A stretch of 64,000 nucleotides of DNA from Bolinopsis microptera. Its lineage: Eukaryota; Ctenophora; Tentaculata; Lobata; Bolinopsidae. Where the stretch lies: assembly GCF_026151205.1 (NCBI RefSeq), contig NW_026971782.1, positions 1-64,000 on the forward strand, written 5' to 3'. Shown piece after piece: positions 12,901 through 27,900 of the stretch (position 1 is the stretch's first letter; every line of letters starts with the position of its first letter). The notes below the pieces were generated by a model. That model was given only the letters and a program-made list of their open reading frames with translations, ran no database searches and was not told the origin of the DNA. Position numbers and translations under genes: made by a program.

Positions 12901-15900
12901 CATTTTTATAGCTTTATTATTTTTATCTTTTTACTACACTTACTAACACGTGCTTTACAAAGGAGCAATAGTTTGCGGAGGCATTCTAGAACGGTATATA
13001 TTTTAGCTTTCAGTTTCTGTTTCATTATCTTAAAATTTATTCCGCTTTTATTTTTATTTCCACTCTCGATTCCTTGCTAGCAGTCCGGTTAATTTAGTAC
13101 CTTTAGTGGGTCTCATTTTATCATTAGCTCTAATTAAAGAACCTCTCACCCTCTCAGAAAACTCCGTTTGGAGATATTCATATTCCTTATTACGCTCTAA
13201 GTTATTAATTAAAGAACCTCTCAGTCTCACCCTCTCAGATTTTCAACGCTCCGTTCATTTTTATAGCTTTATTATTTTTATCTTTTTACTACACTTACTA
13301 ACACGTGCTTTACAAAGGAGCAATAGTTTGCGGAGGCATTCTAGAACGGTATATATTTTAGCTTTCAGTTTCTGTTTCATTATCTTAAAATTTATTCCGC
13401 TTTTATTTTTATTTCCACTCTCGATTCCTTGCTAGCAGTCCGGTTAATTTAGTACCTTTAGTGGGTCTCATTTTATCATTAGCTCTAATTAAAGAACCTC
13501 TCACCCTCTCAGAAAACTCCGTTTGGAGATATTCATATTCCTTATTACGCTCTAAGTTATTAATTAAAGAACCTCTCAGTCTCACCCTCTCAGATTTTCA
13601 ACGCTCCGTTCATTTTTATAGCTTTATTATTTTTATCTTTTTACTACACTTACTAACACGTGCTTTACAAAGGAGCAATAGTTTGCGGAGGCATTCTAGA
13701 ACGGTATATATTTTAGCTTTCAGTTTCTGTTTCATTATCTTAAAATTTATTCCGCTTTTATTTTTATTTCCACTCTCGATTCCTTGCTAGCAGTCCGGTT
13801 AATTTAGTACCTTTAGTGGGTCTCATTTTATCATTAGCTCTAATTAAAGAACCTCTCACCCTCTCAGAAAACTCCGTTTGGAGATATTCATATTCCTTAT
13901 TACGCTCTAAGTTATTAATTAAAGAACCTCTCAGTCTCACCCTCTCAGATTTTCAACGCTCCGTTCATTTTTATAGCTTTATTATTTTTATCTTTTTACT
14001 ACACTTACTAACACGTGCTTTACAAAGGAGCAATAGTTTGCGGAGGCATTCTAGAACGGTATATATTTTAGCTTTCAGTTTCTGTTTCATTATCTTAAAA
14101 TTTATTCCGCTTTTATTTTTATTTCCACTCTCGATTCCTTGCTAGCAGTCCGGTTAATTTAGTACCTTTAGTGGGTCTCATTTTATCATTAGCTCTAATT
14201 AAAGAACCTCTCACCCTCTCAGAAAACTCCGTTTGGAGATATTCATATTCCTTATTACGCTCTAAGTTATTAATTAAAGAACCTCTCAGTCTCACCCTCT
14301 CAGATTTTCAACGCTCCGTTCATTTTTATAGCTTTATTATTTTTATCTTTTTACTACACTTACTAACACGTGCTTTACAAAGGAGCAATAGTTTGCGGAG
14401 GCATTCTAGAACGGTATATATTTTAGCTTTCAGTTTCTGTTTCATTATCTTAAAATTTATTCCGCTTTTATTTTTATTTCCACTCTCGATTCCTTGCTAG
14501 CAGTCCGGTTAATTTAGTACCTTTAGTGGGTCTCATTTTATCATTAGCTCTAATTAAAGAACCTCTCACCCTCTCAGAAAACTCCGTTTGGAGATATTCA
14601 TATTCCTTATTACGCTCTAAGTTATTAATTAAAGAACCTCTCAGTCTCACCCTCTCAGATTTTCAACGCTCCGTTCATTTTTATAGCTTTATTATTTTTA
14701 TCTTTTTACTACACTTACTAACACGTGCTTTACAAAGGAGCAATAGTTTGCGGAGGCATTCTAGAACGGTATATATTTTAGCTTTCAGTTTCTGTTTCAT
14801 TATCTTAAAATTTATTCCGCTTTTATTTTTATTTCCACTCTCGATTCCTTGCTAGCAGTCCGGTTAATTTAGTACCTTTAGTGGGTCTCATTTTATCATT
14901 AGCTCTAATTAAAGAACCTCTCACCCTCTCAGAAAACTCCGTTTGGAGATATTCATATTCCTTATTACGCTCTAAGTTATTAATTAAAGAACCTCTCAGT
15001 CTCACCCTCTCAGATTTTCAACGCTCCGTTCATTTTTATAGCTTTATTATTTTTATCTTTTTACTACACTTACTAACACGTGCTTTACAAAGGAGCAATA
15101 GTTTGCGGAGGCATTCTAGAACGGTATATATTTTAGCTTTCAGTTTCTGTTTCATTATCTTAAAATTTATTCCGCTTTTATTTTTATTTCCACTCTCGAT
15201 TCCTTGCTAGCAGTCCGGTTAATTTAGTACCTTTAGTGGGTCTCATTTTATCATTAGCTCTAATTAAAGAACCTCTCACCCTCTCAGAAAACTCCGTTTG
15301 GAGATATTCATATTCCTTATTACGCTCTAAGTTATTAATTAAAGAACCTCTCAGTCTCACCCTCTCAGATTTTCAACGCTCCGTTCATTTTTATAGCTTT
15401 ATTATTTTTATCTTTTTACTACACTTACTAACACGTGCTTTACAAAGGAGCAATAGTTTGCGGAGGCATTCTAGAACGGTATATATTTTAGCTTTCAGTT
15501 TCTGTTTCATTATCTTAAAATTTATTCCGCTTTTATTTTTATTTCCACTCTCGATTCCTTGCTAGCAGTCCGGTTAATTTAGTACCTTTAGTGGGTCTCA
15601 TTTTATCATTAGCTCTAATTAAAGAACCTCTCACCCTCTCAGAAAACTCCGTTTGGAGATATTCATATTCCTTATTACGCTCTAAGTTATTAATTAAAGA
15701 ACCTCTCAGTCTCACCCTCTCAGATTTTCAACGCTCCGTTCATTTTTATAGCTTTATTATTTTTATCTTTTTACTACACTTACTAACACGTGCTTTACAA
15801 AGGAGCAATAGTTTGCGGAGGCATTCTAGAACGGTATATATTTTAGCTTTCAGTTTCTGTTTCATTATCTTAAAATTTATTCCGCTTTTATTTTTATTTC

Positions 15901-18900
15901 CACTCTCGATTCCTTGCTAGCAGTCCGGTTAATTTAGTACCTTTAGTGGGTCTCATTTTATCATTAGCTCTAATTAAAGAACCTCTCACCCTCTCAGAAA
16001 ACTCCGTTTGGAGATATTCATATTCCTTATTACGCTCTAAGTTATTAATTAAAGAACCTCTCAGTCTCACCCTCTCAGATTTTCAACGCTCCGTTCATTT
16101 TTATAGCTTTATTATTTTTATCTTTTTACTACACTTACTAACACGTGCTTTACAAAGGAGCAATAGTTTGCGGAGGCATTCTAGAACGGTATATATTTTA
16201 GCTTTCAGTTTCTGTTTCATTATCTTAAAATTTATTCCGCTTTTATTTTTATTTCCACTCTCGATTCCTTGCTAGCAGTCCGGTTAATTTAGTACCTTTA
16301 GTGGGTCTCATTTTATCATTAGCTCTAATTAAAGAACCTCTCACCCTCTCAGAAAACTCCGTTTGGAGATATTCATATTCCTTATTACGCTCTAAGTTAT
16401 TAATTAAAGAACCTCTCAGTCTCACCCTCTCAGATTTTCAACGCTCCGTTCATTTTTATAGCTTTATTATTTTTATCTTTTTACTACACTTACTAACACG
16501 TGCTTTACAAAGGAGCAATAGTTTGCGGAGGCATTCTAGAACGGTATATATTTTAGCTTTCAGTTTCTGTTTCATTATCTTAAAATTTATTCCGCTTTTA
16601 TTTTTATTTCCACTCTCGATTCCTTGCTAGCAGTCCGGTTAATTTAGTACCTTTAGTGGGTCTCATTTTATCATTAGCTCTAATTAAAGAACCTCTCACC
16701 CTCTCAGAAAACTCCGTTTGGAGATATTCATATTCCTTATTACGCTCTAAGTTATTAATTAAAGAACCTCTCAGTCTCACCCTCTCAGATTTTCAACGCT
16801 CCGTTCATTTTTATAGCTTTATTATTTTTATCTTTTTACTACACTTACTAACACGTGCTTTACAAAGGAGCAATAGTTTGCGGAGGCATTCTAGAACGGT
16901 ATATATTTTAGCTTTCAGTTTCTGTTTCATTATCTTAAAATTTATTCCGCTTTTATTTTTATTTCCACTCTCGATTCCTTGCTAGCAGTCCGGTTAATTT
17001 AGTACCTTTAGTGGGTCTCATTTTATCATTAGCTCTAATTAAAGAACCTCTCACCCTCTCAGAAAACTCCGTTTGGAGATATTCATATTCCTTATTACGC
17101 TCTAAGTTATTAATTAAAGAACCTCTCAGTCTCACCCTCTCAGATTTTCAACGCTCCGTTCATTTTTATAGCTTTATTATTTTTATCTTTTTACTACACT
17201 TACTAACACGTGCTTTACAAAGGAGCAATAGTTTGCGGAGGCATTCTAGAACGGTATATATTTTAGCTTTCAGTTTCTGTTTCATTATCTTAAAATTTAT
17301 TCCGCTTTTATTTTTATTTCCACTCTCGATTCCTTGCTAGCAGTCCGGTTAATTTAGTACCTTTAGTGGGTCTCATTTTATCATTAGCTCTAATTAAAGA
17401 ACCTCTCACCCTCTCAGAAAACTCCGTTTGGAGATATTCATATTCCTTATTACGCTCTAAGTTATTAATTAAAGAACCTCTCAGTCTCACCCTCTCAGAT
17501 TTTCAACGCTCCGTTCATTTTTATAGCTTTATTATTTTTATCTTTTTACTACACTTACTAACACGTGCTTTACAAAGGAGCAATAGTTTGCGGAGGCATT
17601 CTAGAACGGTATATATTTTAGCTTTCAGTTTCTGTTTCATTATCTTAAAATTTATTCCGCTTTTATTTTTATTTCCACTCTCGATTCCTTGCTAGCAGTC
17701 CGGTTAATTTAGTACCTTTAGTGGGTCTCATTTTATCATTAGCTCTAATTAAAGAACCTCTCACCCTCTCAGAAAACTCCGTTTGGAGATATTCATATTC
17801 CTTATTACGCTCTAAGTTATTAATTAAAGAACCTCTCAGTCTCACCCTCTCAGATTTTCAACGCTCCGTTCATTTTTATAGCTTTATTATTTTTATCTTT
17901 TTACTACACTTACTAACACGTGCTTTACAAAGGAGCAATAGTTTGCGGAGGCATTCTAGAACGGTATATATTTTAGCTTTCAGTTTCTGTTTCATTATCT
18001 TAAAATTTATTCCGCTTTTATTTTTATTTCCACTCTCGATTCCTTGCTAGCAGTCCGGTTAATTTAGTACCTTTAGTGGGTCTCATTTTATCATTAGCTC
18101 TAATTAAAGAACCTCTCACCCTCTCAGAAAACTCCGTTTGGAGATATTCATATTCCTTATTACGCTCTAAGTTATTAATTAAAGAACCTCTCAGTCTCAC
18201 CCTCTCAGATTTTCAACGCTCCGTTCATTTTTATAGCTTTATTATTTTTATCTTTTTACTACACTTACTAACACGTGCTTTACAAAGGAGCAATAGTTTG
18301 CGGAGGCATTCTAGAACGGTATATATTTTAGCTTTCAGTTTCTGTTTCATTATCTTAAAATTTATTCCGCTTTTATTTTTATTTCCACTCTCGATTCCTT
18401 GCTAGCAGTCCGGTTAATTTAGTACCTTTAGTGGGTCTCATTTTATCATTAGCTCTAATTAAAGAACCTCTCACCCTCTCAGAAAACTCCGTTTGGAGAT
18501 ATTCATATTCCTTATTACGCTCTAAGTTATTAATTAAAGAACCTCTCAGTCTCACCCTCTCAGATTTTCAACGCTCCGTTCATTTTTATAGCTTTATTAT
18601 TTTTATCTTTTTACTACACTTACTAACACGTGCTTTACAAAGGAGCAATAGTTTGCGGAGGCATTCTAGAACGGTATATATTTTAGCTTTCAGTTTCTGT
18701 TTCATTATCTTAAAATTTATTCCGCTTTTATTTTTATTTCCACTCTCGATTCCTTGCTAGCAGTCCGGTTAATTTAGTACCTTTAGTGGGTCTCATTTTA
18801 TCATTAGCTCTAATTAAAGAACCTCTCACCCTCTCAGAAAACTCCGTTTGGAGATATTCATATTCCTTATTACGCTCTAAGTTATTAATTAAAGAACCTC

Positions 18901-21900
18901 TCAGTCTCACCCTCTCAGATTTTCAACGCTCCGTTCATTTTTATAGCTTTATTATTTTTATCTTTTTACTACACTTACTAACACGTGCTTTACAAAGGAG
19001 CAATAGTTTGCGGAGGCATTCTAGAACGGTATATATTTTAGCTTTCAGTTTCTGTTTCATTATCTTAAAATTTATTCCGCTTTTATTTTTATTTCCACTC
19101 TCGATTCCTTGCTAGCAGTCCGGTTAATTTAGTACCTTTAGTGGGTCTCATTTTATCATTAGCTCTAATTAAAGAACCTCTCACCCTCTCAGAAAACTCC
19201 GTTTGGAGATATTCATATTCCTTATTACGCTCTAAGTTATTAATTAAAGAACCTCTCAGTCTCACCCTCTCAGATTTTCAACGCTCCGTTCATTTTTATA
19301 GCTTTATTATTTTTATCTTTTTACTACACTTACTAACACGTGCTTTACAAAGGAGCAATAGTTTGCGGAGGCATTCTAGAACGGTATATATTTTAGCTTT
19401 CAGTTTCTGTTTCATTATCTTAAAATTTATTCCGCTTTTATTTTTATTTCCACTCTCGATTCCTTGCTAGCAGTCCGGTTAATTTAGTACCTTTAGTGGG
19501 TCTCATTTTATCATTAGCTCTAATTAAAGAACCTCTCACCCTCTCAGAAAACTCCGTTTGGAGATATTCATATTCCTTATTACGCTCTAAGTTATTAATT
19601 AAAGAACCTCTCAGTCTCACCCTCTCAGATTTTCAACGCTCCGTTCATTTTTATAGCTTTATTATTTTTATCTTTTTACTACACTTACTAACACGTGCTT
19701 TACAAAGGAGCAATAGTTTGCGGAGGCATTCTAGAACGGTATATATTTTAGCTTTCAGTTTCTGTTTCATTATCTTAAAATTTATTCCGCTTTTATTTTT
19801 ATTTCCACTCTCGATTCCTTGCTAGCAGTCCGGTTAATTTAGTACCTTTAGTGGGTCTCATTTTATCATTAGCTCTAATTAAAGAACCTCTCACCCTCTC
19901 AGAAAACTCCGTTTGGAGATATTCATATTCCTTATTACGCTCTAAGTTATTAATTAAAGAACCTCTCAGTCTCACCCTCTCAGATTTTCAACGCTCCGTT
20001 CATTTTTATAGCTTTATTATTTTTATCTTTTTACTACACTTACTAACACGTGCTTTACAAAGGAGCAATAGTTTGCGGAGGCATTCTAGAACGGTATATA
20101 TTTTAGCTTTCAGTTTCTGTTTCATTATCTTAAAATTTATTCCGCTTTTATTTTTATTTCCACTCTCGATTCCTTGCTAGCAGTCCGGTTAATTTAGTAC
20201 CTTTAGTGGGTCTCATTTTATCATTAGCTCTAATTAAAGAACCTCTCACCCTCTCAGAAAACTCCGTTTGGAGATATTCATATTCCTTATTACGCTCTAA
20301 GTTATTAATTAAAGAACCTCTCAGTCTCACCCTCTCAGATTTTCAACGCTCCGTTCATTTTTATAGCTTTATTATTTTTATCTTTTTACTACACTTACTA
20401 ACACGTGCTTTACAAAGGAGCAATAGTTTGCGGAGGCATTCTAGAACGGTATATATTTTAGCTTTCAGTTTCTGTTTCATTATCTTAAAATTTATTCCGC
20501 TTTTATTTTTATTTCCACTCTCGATTCCTTGCTAGCAGTCCGGTTAATTTAGTACCTTTAGTGGGTCTCATTTTATCATTAGCTCTAATTAAAGAACCTC
20601 TCACCCTCTCAGAAAACTCCGTTTGGAGATATTCATATTCCTTATTACGCTCTAAGTTATTAATTAAAGAACCTCTCAGTCTCACCCTCTCAGATTTTCA
20701 ACGCTCCGTTCATTTTTATAGCTTTATTATTTTTATCTTTTTACTACACTTACTAACACGTGCTTTACAAAGGAGCAATAGTTTGCGGAGGCATTCTAGA
20801 ACGGTATATATTTTAGCTTTCAGTTTCTGTTTCATTATCTTAAAATTTATTCCGCTTTTATTTTTATTTCCACTCTCGATTCCTTGCTAGCAGTCCGGTT
20901 AATTTAGTACCTTTAGTGGGTCTCATTTTATCATTAGCTCTAATTAAAGAACCTCTCACCCTCTCAGAAAACTCCGTTTGGAGATATTCATATTCCTTAT
21001 TACGCTCTAAGTTATTAATTAAAGAACCTCTCAGTCTCACCCTCTCAGATTTTCAACGCTCCGTTCATTTTTATAGCTTTATTATTTTTATCTTTTTACT
21101 ACACTTACTAACACGTGCTTTACAAAGGAGCAATAGTTTGCGGAGGCATTCTAGAACGGTATATATTTTAGCTTTCAGTTTCTGTTTCATTATCTTAAAA
21201 TTTATTCCGCTTTTATTTTTATTTCCACTCTCGATTCCTTGCTAGCAGTCCGGTTAATTTAGTACCTTTAGTGGGTCTCATTTTATCATTAGCTCTAATT
21301 AAAGAACCTCTCACCCTCTCAGAAAACTCCGTTTGGAGATATTCATATTCCTTATTACGCTCTAAGTTATTAATTAAAGAACCTCTCAGTCTCACCCTCT
21401 CAGATTTTCAACGCTCCGTTCATTTTATAGCTTTATTATTTTTATCTTTTTACTACACTTACTAACACGTGCTTTACAAAGGAGCAATAGTTTGCGGAGG
21501 CATTCTAGAACGGTATATATTTTAGCTTTCAGTTTCTGTTTCATTATCTTAAAATTTATTCCGCTTTTATTTTTATTTCCACTCTCGATTCCTTGCTAGC
21601 AGTCCGGTTAATTTAGTACCTTTAGTGGGTCTCATTTTATCATTAGCTCTAATTAAAGAACCTCTCACCCTCTCAGAAAACTCCGTTTGGAGATATTCAT
21701 ATTCCTTATTACGCTCTAAGTTATTAATTAAAGAACCTCTCAGTCTCACCCTCTCAGATTTTCAACGCTCCGTTCATTTTTATAGCTTTATTATTTTTAT
21801 CTTTTTACTACACTTACTAACACGTGCTTTACAAAGGAGCAATAGTTTGCGGAGGCATTCTAGAACGGTATATATTTTAGCTTTCAGTTTCTGTTTCATT

Positions 21901-24900
21901 ATCTTAAAATTTATTCCGCTTTTATTTTTATTTCCACTCTCGATTCCTTGCTAGCAGTCCGGTTAATTTAGTACCTTTAGTGGGTCTCATTTTATCATTA
22001 GCTCTAATTAAAGAACCTCTCACCCTCTCAGAAAACTCCGTTTGGAGATATTCATATTCCTTATTACGCTCTAAGTTATTAATTAAAGAACCTCTCAGTC
22101 TCACCCTCTCAGATTTTCAACGCTCCGTTCATTTTTATAGCTTTATTATTTTTATCTTTTTACTACACTTACTAACACGTGCTTTACAAAGGAGCAATAG
22201 TTTGCGGAGGCATTCTAGAACGGTATATATTTTAGCTTTCAGTTTCTGTTTCATTATCTTAAAATTTATTCCGCTTTTATTTTTATTTCCACTCTCGATT
22301 CCTTGCTAGCAGTCCGGTTAATTTAGTACCTTTAGTGGGTCTCATTTTATCATTAGCTCTAATTAAAGAACCTCTCACCCTCTCAGAAAACTCCGTTTGG
22401 AGATATTCATATTCCTTATTACGCTCTAAGTTATTAATTAAAGAACCTCTCAGTCTCACCCTCTCAGATTTTCAACGCTCCGTTCATTTTTATAGCTTTA
22501 TTATTTTTATCTTTTTACTACACTTACTAACACGTGCTTTACAAAGGAGCAATAGTTTGCGGAGGCATTCTAGAACGGTATATATTTTAGCTTTCAGTTT
22601 CTGTTTCATTATCTTAAAATTTATTCCGCTTTTATTTTTATTTCCACTCTCGATTCCTTGCTAGCAGTCCGGTTAATTTAGTACCTTTAGTGGGTCTCAT
22701 TTTATCATTAGCTCTAATTAAAGAACCTCTCACCCTCTCAGAAAACTCCGTTTGGAGATATTCATATTCCTTATTACGCTCTAAGTTATTAATTAAAGAA
22801 CCTCTCAGTCTCACCCTCTCAGATTTTCAACGCTCCGTTCATTTTTATAGCTTTATTATTTTTATCTTTTTACTACACTTACTAACACGTGCTTTACAAA
22901 GGAGCAATAGTTTGCGGAGGCATTCTAGAACGGTATATATTTTAGCTTTCAGTTTCTGTTTCATTATCTTAAAATTTATTCCGCTTTTATTTTTATTTCC
23001 ACTCTCGATTCCTTGCTAGCAGTCCGGTTAATTTAGTACCTTTAGTGGGTCTCATTTTATCATTAGCTCTAATTAAAGAACCTCTCACCCTCTCAGAAAA
23101 CTCCGTTTGGAGATATTCATATTCCTTATTACGCTCTAAGTTATTAATTAAAGAACCTCTCAGTCTCACCCTCTCAGATTTTCAACGCTCCGTTCATTTT
23201 TATAGCTTTATTATTTTTATCTTTTTACTACACTTACTAACACGTGCTTTACAAAGGAGCAATAGTTTGCGGAGGCATTCTAGAACGGTATATATTTTAG
23301 CTTTCAGTTTCTGTTTCATTATCTTAAAATTTATTCCGCTTTTATTTTTATTTCCACTCTCGATTCCTTGCTAGCAGTCCGGTTAATTTAGTACCTTTAG
23401 TGGGTCTCATTTTATCATTAGCTCTAATTAAAGAACCTCTCACCCTCTCAGAAAACTCCGTTTGGAGATATTCATATTCCTTATTACGCTCTAAGTTATT
23501 AATTAAAGAACCTCTCAGTCTCACCCTCTCAGATTTTCAACGCTCCGTTCATTTTTATAGCTTTATTATTTTTATCTTTTTACTACACTTACTAACACGT
23601 GCTTTACAAAGGAGCAATAGTTTGCGGAGGCATTCTAGAACGGTATATATTTTAGCTTTCAGTTTCTGTTTCATTATCTTAAAATTTATTCCGCTTTTAT
23701 TTTTATTTCCACTCTCGATTCCTTGCTAGCAGTCCGGTTAATTTAGTACCTTTAGTGGGTCTCATTTTATCATTAGCTCTAATTAAAGAACCTCTCACCC
23801 TCTCAGAAAACTCCGTTTGGAGATATTCATATTCCTTATTACGCTCTAAGTTATTAATTAAAGAACCTCTCAGTCTCACCCTCTCAGATTTTCAACGCTC
23901 CGTTCATTTTTATAGCTTTATTATTTTTATCTTTTTACTACACTTACTAACACGTGCTTTACAAAGGAGCAATAGTTTGCGGAGGCATTCTAGAACGGTA
24001 TATATTTTAGCTTTCAGTTTCTGTTTCATTATCTTAAAATTTATTCCGCTTTTATTTTTATTTCCACTCTCGATTCCTTGCTAGCAGTCCGGTTAATTTA
24101 GTACCTTTAGTGGGTCTCATTTTATCATTAGCTCTAATTAAAGAACCTCTCACCCTCTCAGAAAACTCCGTTTGGAGATATTCATATTCCTTATTACGCT
24201 CTAAGTTATTAATTAAAGAACCTCTCAGTCTCACCCTCTCAGATTTTCAACGCTCCGTTCATTTTTATAGCTTTATTATTTTTATCTTTTTACTACACTT
24301 ACTAACACGTGCTTTACAAAGGAGCAATAGTTTGCGGAGGCATTCTAGAACGGTATATATTTTAGCTTTCAGTTTCTGTTTCATTATCTTAAAATTTATT
24401 CCGCTTTTATTTTTATTTCCACTCTCGATTCCTTGCTAGCAGTCCGGTTAATTTAGTACCTTTAGTGGGTCTCATTTTATCATTAGCTCTAATTAAAGAA
24501 CCTCTCACCCTCTCAGAAAACTCCGTTTGGAGATATTCATATTCCTTATTACGCTCTAAGTTATTAATTAAAGAACCTCTCAGTCTCACCCTCTCAGATT
24601 TTCAACGCTCCGTTCATTTTTATAGCTTTATTATTTTTATCTTTTTACTACACTTACTAACACGTGCTTTACAAAGGAGCAATAGTTTGCGGAGGCATTC
24701 TAGAACGGTATATATTTTAGCTTTCAGTTTCTGTTTCATTATCTTAAAATTTATTCCGCTTTTATTTTTATTTCCACTCTCGATTCCTTGCTAGCAGTCC
24801 GGTTAATTTAGTACCTTTAGTGGGTCTCATTTTATCATTAGCTCTAATTAAAGAACCTCTCACCCTCTCAGAAAACTCCGTTTGGAGATATTCATATTCC

Positions 24901-27900
24901 TTATTACGCTCTAAGTTATTAATTAAAGAACCTCTCAGTCTCACCCTCTCAGATTTTCAACGCTCCGTTCATTTTTATAGCTTTATTATTTTTATCTTTT
25001 TACTACACTTACTAACACGTGCTTTACAAAGGAGCAATAGTTTGCGGAGGCATTCTAGAACGGTATATATTTTAGCTTTCAGTTTCTGTTTCATTATCTT
25101 AAAATTTATTCCGCTTTTATTTTTATTTCCACTCTCGATTCCTTGCTAGCAGTCCGGTTAATTTAGTACCTTTAGTGGGTCTCATTTTATCATTAGCTCT
25201 AATTAAAGAACCTCTCACCCTCTCAGAAAACTCCGTTTGGAGATATTCATATTCCTTATTACGCTCTAAGTTATTAATTAAAGAACCTCTCAGTCTCACC
25301 CTCTCAGATTTTCAACGCTCCGTTCATTTTTATAGCTTTATTATTTTTATCTTTTTACTACACTTACTAACACGTGCTTTACAAAGGAGCAATAGTTTGC
25401 GGAGGCATTCTAGAACGGTATATATTTTAGCTTTCAGTTTCTGTTTCATTATCTTAAAATTTATTCCGCTTTTATTTTTATTTCCACTCTCGATTCCTTG
25501 CTAGCAGTCCGGTTAATTTAGTACCTTTAGTGGGTCTCATTTTATCATTAGCTCTAATTAAAGAACCTCTCACCCTCTCAGAAAACTCCGTTTGGAGATA
25601 TTCATATTCCTTATTACGCTCTAAGTTATTAATTAAAGAACCTCTCAGTCTCACCCTCTCAGATTTTCAACGCTCCGTTCATTTTTATAGCTTTATTATT
25701 TTTATCTTTTTACTACACTTACTAACACGTGCTTTACAAAGGAGCAATAGTTTGCGGAGGCATTCTAGAACGGTATATATTTTAGCTTTCAGTTTCTGTT
25801 TCATTATCTTAAAATTTATTCCGCTTTTATTTTTATTTCCACTCTCGATTCCTTGCTAGCAGTCCGGTTAATTTAGTACCTTTAGTGGGTCTCATTTTAT
25901 CATTAGCTCTAATTAAAGAACCTCTCACCCTCTCAGAAAACTCCGTTTGGAGATATTCATATTCCTTATTACGCTCTAAGTTATTAATTAAAGAACCTCT
26001 CAGTCTCACCCTCTCAGATTTTCAACGCTCCGTTCATTTTTATAGCTTTATTATTTTTATCTTTTTACTACACTTACTAACACGTGCTTTACAAAGGAGC
26101 AATAGTTTGCGGAGGCATTCTAGAACGGTATATATTTTAGCTTTCAGTTTCTGTTTCATTATCTTAAAATTTATTCCGCTTTTATTTTTATTTCCACTCT
26201 CGATTCCTTGCTAGCAGTCCGGTTAATTTAGTACCTTTAGTGGGTCTCATTTTATCATTAGCTCTAATTAAAGAACCTCTCACCCTCTCAGAAAACTCCG
26301 TTTGGAGATATTCATATTCCTTATTACGCTCTAAGTTATTAATTAAAGAACCTCTCAGTCTCACCCTCTCAGATTTTCAACGCTCCGTTCATTTTTATAG
26401 CTTTATTATTTTTATCTTTTTACTACACTTACTAACACGTGCTTTACAAAGGAGCAATAGTTTGCGGAGGCATTCTAGAACGGTATATATTTTAGCTTTC
26501 AGTTTCTGTTTCATTATCTTAAAATTTATTCCGCTTTTATTTTTATTTCCACTCTCGATTCCTTGCTAGCAGTCCGGTTAATTTAGTACCTTTAGTGGGT
26601 CTCATTTTATCATTAGCTCTAATTAAAGAACCTCTCACCCTCTCAGAAAACTCCGTTTGGAGATATTCATATTCCTTATTACGCTCTAAGTTATTAATTA
26701 AAGAACCTCTCAGTCTCACCCTCTCAGATTTTCAACGCTCCGTTCATTTTTATAGCTTTATTATTTTTATCTTTTTACTACACTTACTAACACGTGCTTT
26801 ACAAAGGAGCAATAGTTTGCGGAGGCATTCTAGAACGGTATATATTTTAGCTTTCAGTTTCTGTTTCATTATCTTAAAATTTATTCCGCTTTTATTTTTA
26901 TTTCCACTCTCGATTCCTTGCTAGCAGTCCGGTTAATTTAGTACCTTTAGTGGGTCTCATTTTATCATTAGCTCTAATTAAAGAACCTCTCACCCTCTCA
27001 GAAAACTCCGTTTGGAGATATTCATATTCCTTATTACGCTCTAAGTTATTAATTAAAGAACCTCTCAGTCTCACCCTCTCAGATTTTCAACGCTCCGTTC
27101 ATTTTTATAGCTTTATTATTTTTATCTTTTTACTACACTTACTAACACGTGCTTTACAAAGGAGCAATAGTTTGCGGAGGCATTCTAGAACGGTATATAT
27201 TTTAGCTTTCAGTTTCTGTTTCATTATCTTAAAATTTATTCCGCTTTTATTTTTATTTCCACTCTCGATTCCTTGCTAGCAGTCCGGTTAATTTAGTACC
27301 TTTAGTGGGTCTCATTTTATCATTAGCTCTAATTAAAGAACCTCTCACCCTCTCAGAAAACTCCGTTTGGAGATATTCATATTCCTTATTACGCTCTAAG
27401 TTATTAATTAAAGAACCTCTCAGTCTCACCCTCTCAGATTTTCAACGCTCCGTTCATTTTTATAGCTTTATTATTTTTATCTTTTTACTACACTTACTAA
27501 CACGTGCTTTACAAAGGAGCAATAGTTTGCGGAGGCATTCTAGAACGGTATATATTTTAGCTTTCAGTTTCTGTTTCATTATCTTAAAATTTATTCCGCT
27601 TTTATTTTTATTTCCACTCTCGATTCCTTGCTAGCAGTCCGGTTAATTTAGTACCTTTAGTGGGTCTCATTTTATCATTAGCTCTAATTAAAGAACCTCT
27701 CACCCTCTCAGAAAACTCCGTTTGGAGATATTCATATTCCTTATTACGCTCTAAGTTATTAATTAAAGAACCTCTCAGTCTCACCCTCTCAGATTTTCAA
27801 CGCTCCGTTCATTTTTATAGCTTTATTATTTTTATCTTTTTACTACACTTACTAACACGTGCTTTACAAAGGAGCAATAGTTTGCGGAGGCATTCTAGAA